DNA of 13,600 nt from Deltaproteobacteria bacterium (GTDB lineage: Bacteria > Desulfobacterota > Desulfuromonadia > Desulfuromonadales > BM103). Position 1 is the first letter of the stretch, and the number at the start of each line of letters is the position of its first letter. The notes beneath the pieces were generated by a model. The model did not search any database. It was not told the DNA's origin and saw only the letters and a program-made list of their open reading frames with translations. The position numbers and the translations under genes were made by a program. This document shows, in pieces, positions 1 to 7,419 of this stretch. Location: NCBI GenBank assembly GCA_019313105.1, contig JAFDBW010000139.1, forward strand, positions 1 through 13,600. Reading direction: 5' to 3'.

Positions 1-27
1 GTAGTATGGGTATGCTTCTTGGTGATC

Positions 28-237
28 CTACCTGTAATTTTCTGGCATCGTTTGCCCGGTAGATAACATGTCATCGTGGGGCGGTTGTCCATTGGCTTTA
101 CGAAATTCTTTGCGTTTGCACTCGTCCATTTGAGGGCCATGACGATCGGTTTTTAGAAAACCTTTACAGGCCATGTCTAAAGTGTTTTGGTACTTTCTGA
201 AAAACCCACAAGTATCAAGAAGTTCACAATCAGCCAT
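28..237 (-). CDS. Small four-cysteine protein, function unknown
   Basis: This 69-residue protein has cysteines at 4, 10, 24 and 40, with an opening CELLDTCGFF that resembles a group of small Cys proteins I recall from Desulfuromonadota and related bacteria. The family has no function that I know of. The C-x5-C start and the later two cysteines could hold a metal ion or an Fe-S cluster, which is inference. It is hydrophilic and basic in the middle, with no signal peptide or membrane segment, so it is probably cytoplasmic. A strong ribosome binding site (AAAGGGAGG) lies just upstream of the ATG at 237, and a sigma70-like promoter sits at 269-297, so it is very probably a real gene. It is transcribed divergently from cfa. 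Confidence 0.75.
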   Translation of the reverse strand: MADCELLDTCGFFRKYQNTLDMACKGFLKTDRHGPQMDECKRKEFRKANGQPPHDDMLSTGQTMPENYR

Positions 238-268
238 GTTTGCCTCCCTTTAATGATTAGTGCAGATT

Positions 269-297
269 AATATACGCAGGCGCATGTAGTAACTCAA
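269..297 (-). promoter_or_regulatory. Sigma70-like promoter of the small Cys protein
   Basis: On the minus strand TTGAGT (292-297) and TATATT (269-274) are separated by 17 bases, a good match to -35 and -10 boxes. It points to the small Cys gene that starts at 237. It is assigned by eye only. Confidence 0.5.
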
Positions 298-418
298 GTT
301 GTGATCTCCCGTAAAAAGTGTGGATATTTGAGCATGGCCTCTGTGTCAAGAGTGGTTGTCTGCCCATAGACTCAGAGATTACTGGTCCTGATGTTATATG
401 AAATTGTCATGAGCCTGT

Positions 419-447
419 TTGACAACTTCACAACCTTGAGATAGAAA
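419..447 (+). promoter_or_regulatory. Candidate promoter of cfa with long leader
   Basis: A perfect TTGACA (419-424) is followed after 17 bases by TAGAAA (442-447), a weaker -10 box. Transcription from here would give a leader of about 190 nt before the cfa ATG at 646. No other good promoter is seen closer to the gene. A second A/T-rich -10-like stretch follows at 447-456, so the exact start is unsure. Confidence 0.4.
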
Positions 448-645
448 TAAAATAATTCTAACGTGGCAGGACGACTCTAAGATGTGGTTCGTGGTGCCGA
501 CGAGACGATCCCTCCTAGGTTGTATCTGCTGCACAAATCTCAAGTAATGCAGTGCCTCCACTTTGGCCGCGTTTGCAGGGTCATGTTCGCATGGCTTCGA
601 GTCCGCTCAAAGGGAGTGAATCCAGTAACTTTCGGGAGGAAGGTT

Positions 646-1761
646 ATGTTTTCAAAAGGCTTCAGACGGCGTGTTGAAAGCCTGTTGGACTATGCAGATG
701 TCTCCATCAACGGAGATCGACCCTGGGACCTGCAGGTGAAGCATCCCGATTTTTTCCGGCGCGTCCTGGCACAGGGTACGCTCGGATTCGGCGAGGCATA
801 TATGGATGGCTGGTGGGACTCTGAATCCCCTGATCAACTTCTGACCCGGCTTGTCAGGGCTGAAGTCAACCGTAAAATCAAGTCTGTGGTGGTTGTTTAC
901 GATGCTCTGCGGGCGAAACTGATCAACCGCCAGAACCATCGACGCGCATTTTTGGTTGGTGAAAAACATTACGACATCGGCAACGATCTTTACCAAAAGA
1001 TGCTCGATTCAAGGATGATCTACAGCTGTGGCTACTGGAGAGATGCAAACACCCTGGATGAGGCCCAGGAGCATAAACTCGAAATGACATGCCGTAAGCT
1101 CCAACTGGAACCCGGCCAAAAAGTGCTTGATATAGGTTGTGGCTGGGGCGGGACAGCCCGTTTCATGGCAGAACGTTACGACGTCGAGGTGGTCGGCGCA
1201 ACGGTTTCCCGGGCGCAGGCCGAACTGGCGCGTGAACAGTGTGCCGGCCTGCCGGTTGAGATTCTCCTGGAGGATTATCGTGATCTAAAAGGAAGCTTCG
1301 ATCGAATCGTCTCAATCGGAATGTTCGAACATGTCGGGCCAAAGAACTACCGAACGTATTTTCGCAAAGTACATGACCTGCTTAAAGACAAAGGGGTGTT
1401 CCTGCTGCATACGATCGGCGGCAATATCCCGGCAGTCAAGACTGACCCCTGGATTGAGCGTTACATCTTCCCCAACGGGGTCATCCCGTCGGCACAGCAG
1501 ATTACTTCGGCATATGAAGGATACTTCGTACTGGAAGACTGGCACAACTTTGGTCCACATTACGACAAGACCTTGATGGCCTGGCTGGAAAACTTCACCA
1601 ACGCATGGCCGGAGCTCAAGCAAGCGTACGACGAGCGGTTCCAACGCATGTGGAATTATTACCTGACCAGTTGTGCCGCTTCATTCAGAGCACGGTATAA
1701 TCAGCTTTGGCAGATTGTCCTGTCCAAGAACGGGATCGTTGGGGGCTGGGATGTTCGATAA
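646..1761 (+). CDS. cfa: Cyclopropane-fatty-acyl-phospholipid synthase
   Basis: This enzyme transfers a methylene group from S-adenosylmethionine to the double bond of unsaturated acyl chains in membrane phospholipids, a change made in stationary phase and under acid or solvent stress. The 371-residue product is close in length to E. coli Cfa (382) and aligns with it throughout by eye. The SAM-binding motif VLDIGCGWGG is at residues 160-169. The residues that bind the catalytic bicarbonate in E. coli appear at a constant offset of 11: Cys128, Glu228, His255 and Tyr306. The conserved C-terminal cysteine is Cys343. The frame is open upstream to a GTG at 484, but I chose ATG 646 because GGGAGGAAGG lies just before it and homology begins there. 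It stands alone as a transcription unit. I see no clear terminator after it. Confidence 0.95.
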   Translation: MFSKGFRRRVESLLDYADVSINGDRPWDLQVKHPDFFRRVLAQGTLGFGEAYMDGWWDSESPDQLLTRLVRAEVNRKIKSVVVVYDALRAKLINRQNHRRAFLVGEKHYDIGNDLYQKMLDSRMIYSCGYWRDANTLDEAQEHKLEMTCRKLQLEPGQKVLDIGCGWGGTARFMAERYDVEVVGATVSRAQAELAREQCAGLPVEILLEDYRDLKGSFDRIVSIGMFEHVGPKNYRTYFRKVHDLLKDKGVFLLHTIGGNIPAVKTDPWIERYIFPNGVIPSAQQITSAYEGYFVLEDWHNFGPHYDKTLMAWLENFTNAWPELKQAYDERFQRMWNYYLTSCAASFRARYNQLWQIVLSKNGIVGGWDVR

Positions 1762-1869
1762 TGAACCAATCGCTTAGTGAGTGCGTCGTTCTTGTTCAAG
1801 CTAGCTCCGTGTCATTGGCAGGCGATAATAAAGTGCAAAAGGCGTCGACTCGCTCCTTGTAAATACTGT

Positions 1870-1943
1870 TCGGGCTGACTGGATTCGAACCAGCGACCCC
1901 ATGCTACGAAAGCAGGTGCGCTGTCAGACAGCGCTATATTCTT
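1870..1943 (-). pseudogene. Decayed tRNA-Pro-like gene, 5' acceptor strand lost
   Basis: Read on the minus strand, this keeps the layout of a bacterial tRNA-Pro(TGG) of 74 nt before CCA. It has a TAGCGC...AGCGCACCTGC D-arm and start of the anticodon arm, GGGGTC, a T-arm with GGTTCGAATCC, and the 3' acceptor strand CAGCCCG plus discriminator A. The 5' acceptor strand should read CGGGCTG but is AAGAATA, so the acceptor stem cannot form. The anticodon loop reads TTTCGTA (anticodon TCG, not TGG, with T at position 37), the anticodon stem has a C/T mismatch, the D-loop GG is lost, and the 3' end is ACA instead of CCA. It should not be a working tRNA. It may be an old attachment-site half or a decayed duplicate. 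Confidence 0.6.
1918..1934. repeat. Perfect palindrome in the tRNA relic's D-arm
   Basis: GCGCTGTC at 1918-1925 and its exact complement GACAGCGC at 1927-1934 flank a single A. It coincides with the D-arm of the decayed tRNA-Pro, whose normal 4-bp stem has become an 8-bp palindrome through loop changes. Confidence 0.6.
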
Positions 1944-2170
1944 ATAAATCACCCCTGCCAAGGAAAAAAATGGTGCGTTATTTATAGACATAATGTGCCA
2001 CACTGCAAAGCTGCACATTTGGAGATGCAGCTAAGATACTTAATGGTAATTTGCAGGACACGGTAAATGTCTGGCGGCCAAATATGGACGGCATCAGAGT
2101 AGGACGTAGCGCCATCAATTCTTATGAGGTTGTTCTATCCCGCGAAAGGGTTGAATTGTAATTGTAAGAG

Positions 2171-2383
2171 TTAATACCAGGATTCTTTTATTGAGCCTCT
2201 ACGTTCTCGTTGTGTCTGGTTGGTTGAAGGAGACCCGTACTCGCGTAATTTATCCCGGCCAATGACCACCCAACCGTCAGCCCGTTCAAAAAACATGATG
2301 CGATCTTGATTCATTAACAATTCAAATTCTTTTTTGCTAACGGATCGCTCTGTTCCATTTTTCAGGACAACGGGAATCTTCAT
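2171..2383 (-). CDS. Small hypothetical protein, 70 residues
   Basis: A hydrophilic 70-residue protein that I cannot assign a function. It opens with MKIPVVLKNGTERSVSKKEF, followed by a section rich in aromatic and hydrophobic residues (IMFFERADGWVVIGRD) and an Arg-rich tail with RERR. The order 'KNG...SKKE...F.R.DGWV.IGRD' resembles small conserved proteins I recall from Geobacter-like genomes, but that is memory, not a search. There is no signal peptide or membrane segment. The ATG at 2383 has a strong AAGGAGG site and a good promoter at 2443-2471, so it is likely expressed alone as well as possibly by read-through from the upstream usp gene. Confidence 0.7.
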   Translation of the reverse strand: MKIPVVLKNGTERSVSKKEFELLMNQDRIMFFERADGWVVIGRDKLREYGSPSTNQTQRERRGSIKESWY

Positions 2384-2442
2384 AATAGAGCCTCCTTCGG
2401 ATTTGTTCTGATGGAGTCAAAATATCGACGCTCTCGCCTCCT

Positions 2443-2471
2443 CTTATACCGTTAATAGTTGAATTCGTAAA
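2443..2471 (-). promoter_or_regulatory. Sigma70-like promoter of the 70-residue gene
   Basis: On the minus strand TTTACG (2466-2471) and TATAAG (2443-2448) are spaced by 17 bases, in the gap between the usp gene and the 70-residue gene. This suggests separate expression of the latter. Confidence 0.5.
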
Positions 2472-2487
2472 TGCTCTCCAATTGAGA

Positions 2488-3318
2488 CTAGTGGGACATG
2501 AGAACCGGTACCGTCATCGACTCCAGTATGGTGCGGGTTGCGCCGCCCAGAACCCATTCTCTAAGACGGGAATGTCCATAGCATCCCATCACAATCAGAT
2601 CGGCAGATAAGTCTGATGCGCTTGACAGCAGTTCATTGCCGACGTCAATCTCGATGCCGTGCAGATCTTTAACTTCTGCCTGGATACCAAGGCGTTCCAA
2701 ATAATGAACCATATTCTCGCTTTGGATAATATCCTTCGTGCTGTTTTCGGAGTTGACCACCATGACATAGACCTTGTCCGCAGACCTGAGAAAAGGCGTT
2801 GCATTTGAAATAGCTCGGGTCGCTTCTTGACTGCCATTCCAGGCAACGATAATACGTTTTCCGATGGTGGGGAAATCACCGGCATTCGGCAAAATCAATA
2901 CCGGTCGGACGGCAGTCAGGACTAAACGCTCCGGGAAATCCATATCGACTCCCGAGTCGTCCTTGGAATCACTCTGACCGATCACGACAAGGTCAGCATA
3001 TCGAGCGCGCGATGACACGGCCTGAACCGGCTCAGTGTACGCAGTTTGCCATTCAATATCATGTAACCCTGCTTCTGAGGTTTGTTTGCGGAAAACTTCT
3101 TCGGCATGCGACATTGACTCGACGGCGATTTTGTTTTGGGCGGCTTCGATCTCCGCCCCCATTTGAGCCATTATGTAGCCAGGTGGGATATAGGGTGAAA
3201 AAACATAAAGACCAACCAAATATGCATCGTACTTTTTGGTTAAGTCAATGGCGACTGCCAGGCGCTTTTCAGTGTGCTTACCGGAGTCGATGTGCACAAG
3301 AATGGTTTTGTAGCTCAT
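2488..3318 (-). CDS. Universal stress protein, tandem UspA domains
   Basis: A 276-residue protein made of two UspA-fold domains, about residues 1-150 and 155-276. The first starts with KTILVHIDSG, the usual first strand with its nucleotide-contacting Asp. The second holds the typical ATP-binding loop: G245-x2-G248-x9-G258, then GAT, in the stretch from GCYGHSR to GGATRTIL, and ends in VPVLMSH. This form of Usp usually binds ATP or AMP and acts in the cytoplasm in stress survival; the partner is not shown by the sequence. In the first domain the loop is not canonical (GQSDSKDD), so nucleotide binding there is doubtful. The ATG at 3318 follows AAGGGGGC. The SAP-like gene lies 100 bases upstream on the same strand, so they may share a transcript. 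Confidence 0.9.
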   Translation of the reverse strand: MSYKTILVHIDSGKHTEKRLAVAIDLTKKYDAYLVGLYVFSPYIPPGYIMAQMGAEIEAAQNKIAVESMSHAEEVFRKQTSEAGLHDIEWQTAYTEPVQAVSSRARYADLVVIGQSDSKDDSGVDMDFPERLVLTAVRPVLILPNAGDFPTIGKRIIVAWNGSQEATRAISNATPFLRSADKVYVMVVNSENSTKDIIQSENMVHYLERLGIQAEVKDLHGIEIDVGNELLSSASDLSADLIVMGCYGHSRLREWVLGGATRTILESMTVPVLMSH

Positions 3319-3418
3319 GGGGCCCCCTTCATTGGTTGACTGTCAAGGGTTCATGTTTCACTATGCTACTGTTTTTTGCAGAGTTCTGATTCGTAAACTT
3401 GATGGTTATGTCTATGAT

Positions 3419-3601
3419 CTATTTCAAACAGTCCTCACGCCACATACATTGACCTTGATCACACACGTCAGCTTGACCGGTCTGGAAACAGCTTTCGTTG
3501 CCTTCCTCCCTTTGCATCGTGCGAATCAGGTCAGCCTTCTTCATGCGACCCGGGTTCAGACCGCGGCTTCTGGCAATCTGCTTGACTTCATTCATATTCA
3601 T
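3419..3601 (-). CDS. SAP-like small protein with a four-Cys tail
   Basis: A 60-residue protein. Residues 4-32 (NEVKQIARSRGLNPGRMKKADLIR...) match the helix-turn-helix pattern of SAP or Rho N-terminal-like domains, which often bind DNA or RNA. The C-terminal half carries Cys38, Cys47, Cys52 and Cys58, a likely metal site. I recall similar proteins, often named only 'SAP domain-containing protein', from Desulfuromonadota. Their function is not known to me. The ATG at 3601 has a strong GGAAGGGAGG site 8 bases upstream; a second in-frame ATG lies at 3595. It is on the same strand as the downstream usp gene and may be its operon partner. Confidence 0.75.
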   Translation of the reverse strand: MNMNEVKQIARSRGLNPGRMKKADLIRTMQREEGNESCFQTGQADVCDQGQCMWREDCLK

Positions 3602-3708
3602 GGTTTAAACCTCCCTTCCTTAATGATAGATTCGCTGCGTTATGAGATCCAGTCGATGGTAAATTTCATCAATTCAGCACGACTGCCAAACGTTAATATT
3701 ATTTAACC

Positions 3709-3812
3709 GCTTGTTGTTAACGATATTACTTATATGCTTGTTGTCAAGGGTGAGAGGTCGATATGTGCGGTATAATTCAGAACACTTAAGCACATGTTTT
3801 ATAACAACAAAG
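3709..3812. promoter_or_regulatory. Promoter region with three TTGTTGTYA boxes
   Basis: A clean TATAAT lies at 3771-3776, about 95 bases before the usp start at 3872, but no good -35 box sits 17 bases before it (a TTGTCA at 3741-3746 is 24 bases away). Around it are three copies of TTGTTGTYA: 3711-3719 and 3738-3746 on the plus strand, and 3802-3810 on the minus strand. The first two belong to a 12-base direct repeat GCTTGTTGTYAA with starts 27 bases apart. A poor -35 and repeated boxes fit control by an activator or repressor, which is inference. Confidence 0.4.
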
Positions 3813-3871
3813 AAATTCTTTTTTTATCAGGGGCAGGTGTGATCTCAACAGGATGACCGAAGAGAGGCGCC

Positions 3872-4708
3872 ATGATCATTCTGGCTCACGACGGTTCAAT
3901 TTACGGTGATTGGGTCGCACGTTATGCACTGCAGTTTGCTGCCAGCGAAGCAGACCGCAAGCTGCTTCTCCTGCATGTTTTGGACGGCAATATCAAGCCA
4001 GACATTGTTGAAGCGAGGTTTGCCCGGTTTACGAAGGACTGCCAGGAAGTTGGAGTGGAATGTGCCCCGCACCTTCTGCCGCTTGGCAAAACGGTCCATC
4101 GCAGTTTGCATCAGGCGATTCCCCGCGATCCTGAGGCATTGCTGGTATGCGGTACTCGGGTAAAGCCTAATAAACGTTCGTTTCTGAGCGGATCAGTGGC
4201 TGAAAAACTGTTACGCTCTCATCAATGCCCGGTTCTCGCCTTGCGGGTTGTACAGCCAGGTCTCCTTGGCAACCCACATGACCTACTCATACCGCTTGCC
4301 GGGCATCTGAGAGGTTTTGCCCGGGTCTGGCCGGTATTCCGTCGCCTGGCGTTACATTTAAATACCGTTCACCTCTTTCGTGCCTTAGCCATCAACCCTC
4401 TATTGCAAACTCATCTGACGCCAACCCGCAAGCAAGTCCTACATAACATTGGTCGTGCACATCTTGCACAAATCTGTGCCGAACTCAAGGAACTCATGCC
4501 GCTTCAGCCCTTTCGGCTGGATCAGCGCATCTCGTTCACAACCGACTGGGCGTATGAAATCCTGACTTTGTCCAGTCGACTCAAAGTCCAGATGATACTG
4601 CTGGGAGTGAGTGAACGTAGCCTCGCGCACCGCATTTTCCACGGCGTTGGTATTGAGAAGGTTCTGCGCGAAACGCCATGCGATATTGGCATTTACCGGG
4701 GACCATGA
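3872..4708 (+). CDS. Universal stress protein coupled to a P-type ATPase
   Basis: A 278-residue protein with two Usp-like domains. The N-terminal one begins MIILAHDGS and ends in the stretch GSVAEKLLRSHQCPVLALR, typical of UspA. The C-terminal one ends in HGVGIEKVLRETPCDIGIYRG, a form also found in Usp domains fused to or next to membrane transporters. The middle (about residues 150-215) is diverged. The ATG at 3872 follows GAGAGG. Its TGA overlaps the ATG of the P-type ATPase gene (ATGA at 4705-4708), so the two are almost surely co-transcribed and translationally coupled. A role in sensing or adjusting the pump is a reasonable inference, but nothing in the sequence proves it. Confidence 0.85.
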   Translation: MIILAHDGSIYGDWVARYALQFAASEADRKLLLLHVLDGNIKPDIVEARFARFTKDCQEVGVECAPHLLPLGKTVHRSLHQAIPRDPEALLVCGTRVKPNKRSFLSGSVAEKLLRSHQCPVLALRVVQPGLLGNPHDLLIPLAGHLRGFARVWPVFRRLALHLNTVHLFRALAINPLLQTHLTPTRKQVLHNIGRAHLAQICAELKELMPLQPFRLDQRISFTTDWAYEILTLSSRLKVQMILLGVSERSLAHRIFHGVGIEKVLRETPCDIGIYRGP

Positions 4709-7419
4709 ACGTACATGGACAAATTCAAAATCTGTCTGTCGAGGGTGTCTATCAAGCCCTGGGGAGTTGTGCAGACGGTTTAGGCCTTGACGAGGCCGCT
4801 GATCGTTTGAGTGAGGTCGGCAGAAACAGCGTCGAGGTGAAAGATCCCTGGCGGCTTTTCCGCAGCCTTATGCATCAATTCACTAATTTTTTTACCCTCC
4901 TGTTGTTTGCTTCGGCTGGAATTTGTTTTGTCGCTGAGTACCTACAGGCCGGGCAGAGTATGTTGGTTCTCGGATGGGCCCTGGCTGGCGTGGCGCTACT
5001 CAACGCGCTTTTCAGTTTTATCCAGGAATATAAAGCTGAACGGGCGATGGAATCCTTGCGCCAGTTTCTGCCGCCGATGGTGCAAGTCGTGCGCGGCGGG
5101 CAGACGCTCTCTTTGCTGAGCGAGGAACTGGTACCGGGAGATCTCCTCCTACTCAAAGAGGGTGACCGGGTACCGGCTGACACCCGTCTGGTCCTGGCCG
5201 AAGACCTGGTCGTCAACAATGCGCCATTGACCGGAGAGTCGTTACCGGTCAGCTTGACGGCGGAACCGGTCGACCGACGACTGGTGGAGAGCAATAATAT
5301 TGCATTTGCCGGTTGTTTGGTGCTGCGTGGCAGCGGTCAAGCGATAGTCTTTGCGACCGGTTTACGTACAGAATTTGGCAAGCTGGCCCACCTCTCTCAG
5401 GCACTTCGTCGTACGTCGTCACCGCTGGAACGGCAAATTGCCCACATGGTCAGAACACTGACTTTGATTGCCGTCAGCCTTGGCTTCTCTTTTTTCCTCT
5501 ATGGCATGCTCAGTGGTCGATCACTCTGGGTTAATCTTGTTTTTATGATGGGAATTATTGTTGCCAATGTCCCCGAAGGGTTGTTGCCGACCTTTACCCT
5601 GGCACTGGCCATGGGTAGTAGACGCATGGCCCGCAGGAACGTGCTGGTCACGAGCCTCAGCGCAGTCGAGTCAATGGGTGCTGTCCAGGTGATTTGTACC
5701 GACAAAACCGGCACTCTTACCCATAATCAACTTGCCGTCACCCGCCTGTTGCCAGCAGGCGCTGAATCTGAATTCAATGATCAAAAGGAGCGCAAGCGCC
5801 TTCTCGAACTGGCCCTTTGTGCCTCCCAGGTCCGCAAGACCGATGCAGGCTACAGTGGCGACCCGCTTGATGTCGCTATCATCGAACGGCTTGTTGCAGA
5901 GGCTGGGAGAGCGGATCAGATACAGTCCGACGGGCAGCGGCACTTTCCATTTGATGTTGATAAAAAGCGGGCCGCCGGTCTTGGCATAGTCGCAGACCAA
6001 CAGGTCTTCGCCGTTAAAGGGGCATGGGAAGCTATTCGTCCGATGCTGACCGGCATTGAATCCGGAGATGGCACGACGCTCGCCGTGGATCAGATGACCC
6101 TCGATCGGGCCGAGGAGACCATGATCACCTTGGCCTCGACAGGATTTCGGGTCGTTGCCGTTGCCTACCGCTCAATTGAATCGGTTTCAAACCGGCACTA
6201 TTCTCAGGATCAATTAGAAAAGGAGCTTGTCCTGGCAGGTTTCCTTGGGATTGAAGATCCGATCAGGCCAGAGGTCCCGGCTGCCCTGGCCAGCTGCCAC
6301 GCCGCTGGAGTCAAAGTCCTTCTGATTACAGGCGATCATCCCGACACGGCGTTGAACGTTGCCGCTCGTTGTAATCTGATTGACCAGAGTGCTTCTGCCG
6401 AAGTGGTTATGACAGGAGACATCCTTGAAAAATTGAGTGAATCAGAGCTCGTCGAGGCTTTGAACACAGGAGTCCGTATCTTTGCCCGCACCAGCCCGTC
6501 GCAGAAAATGAAAATCGTCATGGCGATCAAAGGCATGGATCAAATTGTCGCCATGACCGGAGACGGGGTCAACGATGCCCCGGCACTCAAGGCGGCCGAC
6601 ATCGGCATAGCAATGGGGAAAAGCGGGACTGATGTGGCTCGTGATTCTGCCCAAATTATCTTGCTTGATGATAATTTTGCCTCAATCGTAGCCGGGATCG
6701 AAGAAGGGCGGACAGTCTTTCTCAATATCCGTAAATTCACCAACTACGTACTTGTCAGCAACGGTCCGGAGATTCTTCCTTATCTGATTTACATTCTGCT
6801 GCCGGTGCCTTTGGCGCTGACGGTCATCCAGATTCTCGCTATCGACCTGGGGACAGACATTATCCCTTCAATGGCACTCGGTCAGGAACCCCCCGACCCG
6901 GAATCAATGCAACAGCCGCCTCGCGGCCAGGAGTTCCGGCTTCTCAGCCCAGGATTAGTCGTTCACAGCTACCTGTTCCTCGGTTTGCTAGAGGCAATGT
7001 GGTCACTTGGGCTGTTCTTTTATGTCCTGGTGGATGGCGGGTGGCATTTTGGGATGGAACTTGCGGCCGACGACCCTCTTTATCGCTCGGCGACCGGGAT
7101 TGCCTTGGCAACCATCCTGCTGATGCAGATCGGCAACCTGATCGGTCGTCGCTACGAAAATTTATCAGGACTTGACCTGGGAATATTCAGAAACCGCTTA
7201 ATGATGGCGGGAATTATGATTCAAATGATCTTTTCCTGGGGGTTGTTGTACTTTCCGCCGTTACAGAAAATACTGGGGACCGGACCTGTGAACGGTTCAG
7301 TTTACCTGGTCGCCTGGTTGGGGATCCCTTTGATTTTTGGCGCCGATTATCTGCGAAAACGGTTGTTTTTAAAAAAAGCAGAGCACAATGATTCTCCTCA
7401 CTGTAAGAGGCTCCCCTGA
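4705..7419 (+). CDS. P2-type cation ATPase, Na,K-ATPase-like (P2C) group
   Basis: A 904-residue cation pump of the inner membrane, driven by ATP through an aspartyl-phosphate. Signatures in order: an N-terminal cation ATPase domain, TGES 176-179 (actuator domain), TM4 motif VPEGLL with Glu291, DKTGT with phosphorylated Asp333, a KGAWE (Lys438) nucleotide-site motif where KGAPE is usual, TGDH from 542, and GDGVNDAP from 619. TM5 reads SNGPEILP (Glu689) and TM6 IDLGTD (Asp714, Asp718). These match Na,K-ATPase (VPEGLL, SNIPEITP, IDLGTD) better than SERCA. In TM8, QIGN (Gln808, Asn811) stands where Na,K-ATPase has QWAD, so the third Na site may be altered. The ion is therefore not certain: Na+, K+, H+ or Ca2+ remain possible. 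No beta subunit is seen. I chose ATG 4705, overlapping the usp stop, over an upstream ATG at 4678. Confidence 0.92.
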   Translation: MNVHGQIQNLSVEGVYQALGSCADGLGLDEAADRLSEVGRNSVEVKDPWRLFRSLMHQFTNFFTLLLFASAGICFVAEYLQAGQSMLVLGWALAGVALLNALFSFIQEYKAERAMESLRQFLPPMVQVVRGGQTLSLLSEELVPGDLLLLKEGDRVPADTRLVLAEDLVVNNAPLTGESLPVSLTAEPVDRRLVESNNIAFAGCLVLRGSGQAIVFATGLRTEFGKLAHLSQALRRTSSPLERQIAHMVRTLTLIAVSLGFSFFLYGMLSGRSLWVNLVFMMGIIVANVPEGLLPTFTLALAMGSRRMARRNVLVTSLSAVESMGAVQVICTDKTGTLTHNQLAVTRLLPAGAESEFNDQKERKRLLELALCASQVRKTDAGYSGDPLDVAIIERLVAEAGRADQIQSDGQRHFPFDVDKKRAAGLGIVADQQVFAVKGAWEAIRPMLTGIESGDGTTLAVDQMTLDRAEETMITLASTGFRVVAVAYRSIESVSNRHYSQDQLEKELVLAGFLGIEDPIRPEVPAALASCHAAGVKVLLITGDHPDTALNVAARCNLIDQSASAEVVMTGDILEKLSESELVEALNTGVRIFARTSPSQKMKIVMAIKGMDQIVAMTGDGVNDAPALKAADIGIAMGKSGTDVARDSAQIILLDDNFASIVAGIEEGRTVFLNIRKFTNYVLVSNGPEILPYLIYILLPVPLALTVIQILAIDLGTDIIPSMALGQEPPDPESMQQPPRGQEFRLLSPGLVVHSYLFLGLLEAMWSLGLFFYVLVDGGWHFGMELAADDPLYRSATGIALATILLMQIGNLIGRRYENLSGLDLGIFRNRLMMAGIMIQMIFSWGLLYFPPLQKILGTGPVNGSVYLVAWLGIPLIFGADYLRKRLFLKKAEHNDSPHCKRLP

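Larger units (their letters stand above)
1762..2170. other. Gene-free region containing a tRNA relic
   Basis: About 410 bases lie between cfa and the 70-residue hypothetical gene with no convincing coding sequence. The only recognisable content is the tRNA-Pro-like relic at 1870-1943. Frames open across it on the minus strand are by-products of that tRNA sequence. No integrase or element end was found beside it. Confidence 0.6.

Noticed and set aside
484..645. N-terminal extension of cfa from GTG 484
   Set aside because: No ribosome site before 484 that fits, no homology to Cfa in these 54 residues, and a strong site (GGGAGGAAGG) just before ATG 646.
1812..2018. Minus-strand 68-residue open frame
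   Set aside because: It runs through the tRNA-Pro relic (its 'GRWFESSQ' is translated T-arm) and has no ribosome binding site.
2037..2056. Possible sigma54 promoter (TGGTAATTTGCA)
   Set aside because: The distance between the GG and GC elements is too short for a -24/-12 promoter.
3012..3706. Plus-strand open frames over the usp and SAP-like genes
   Set aside because: They are shadows of the minus-strand genes, with no ribosome sites and unnatural residue composition.
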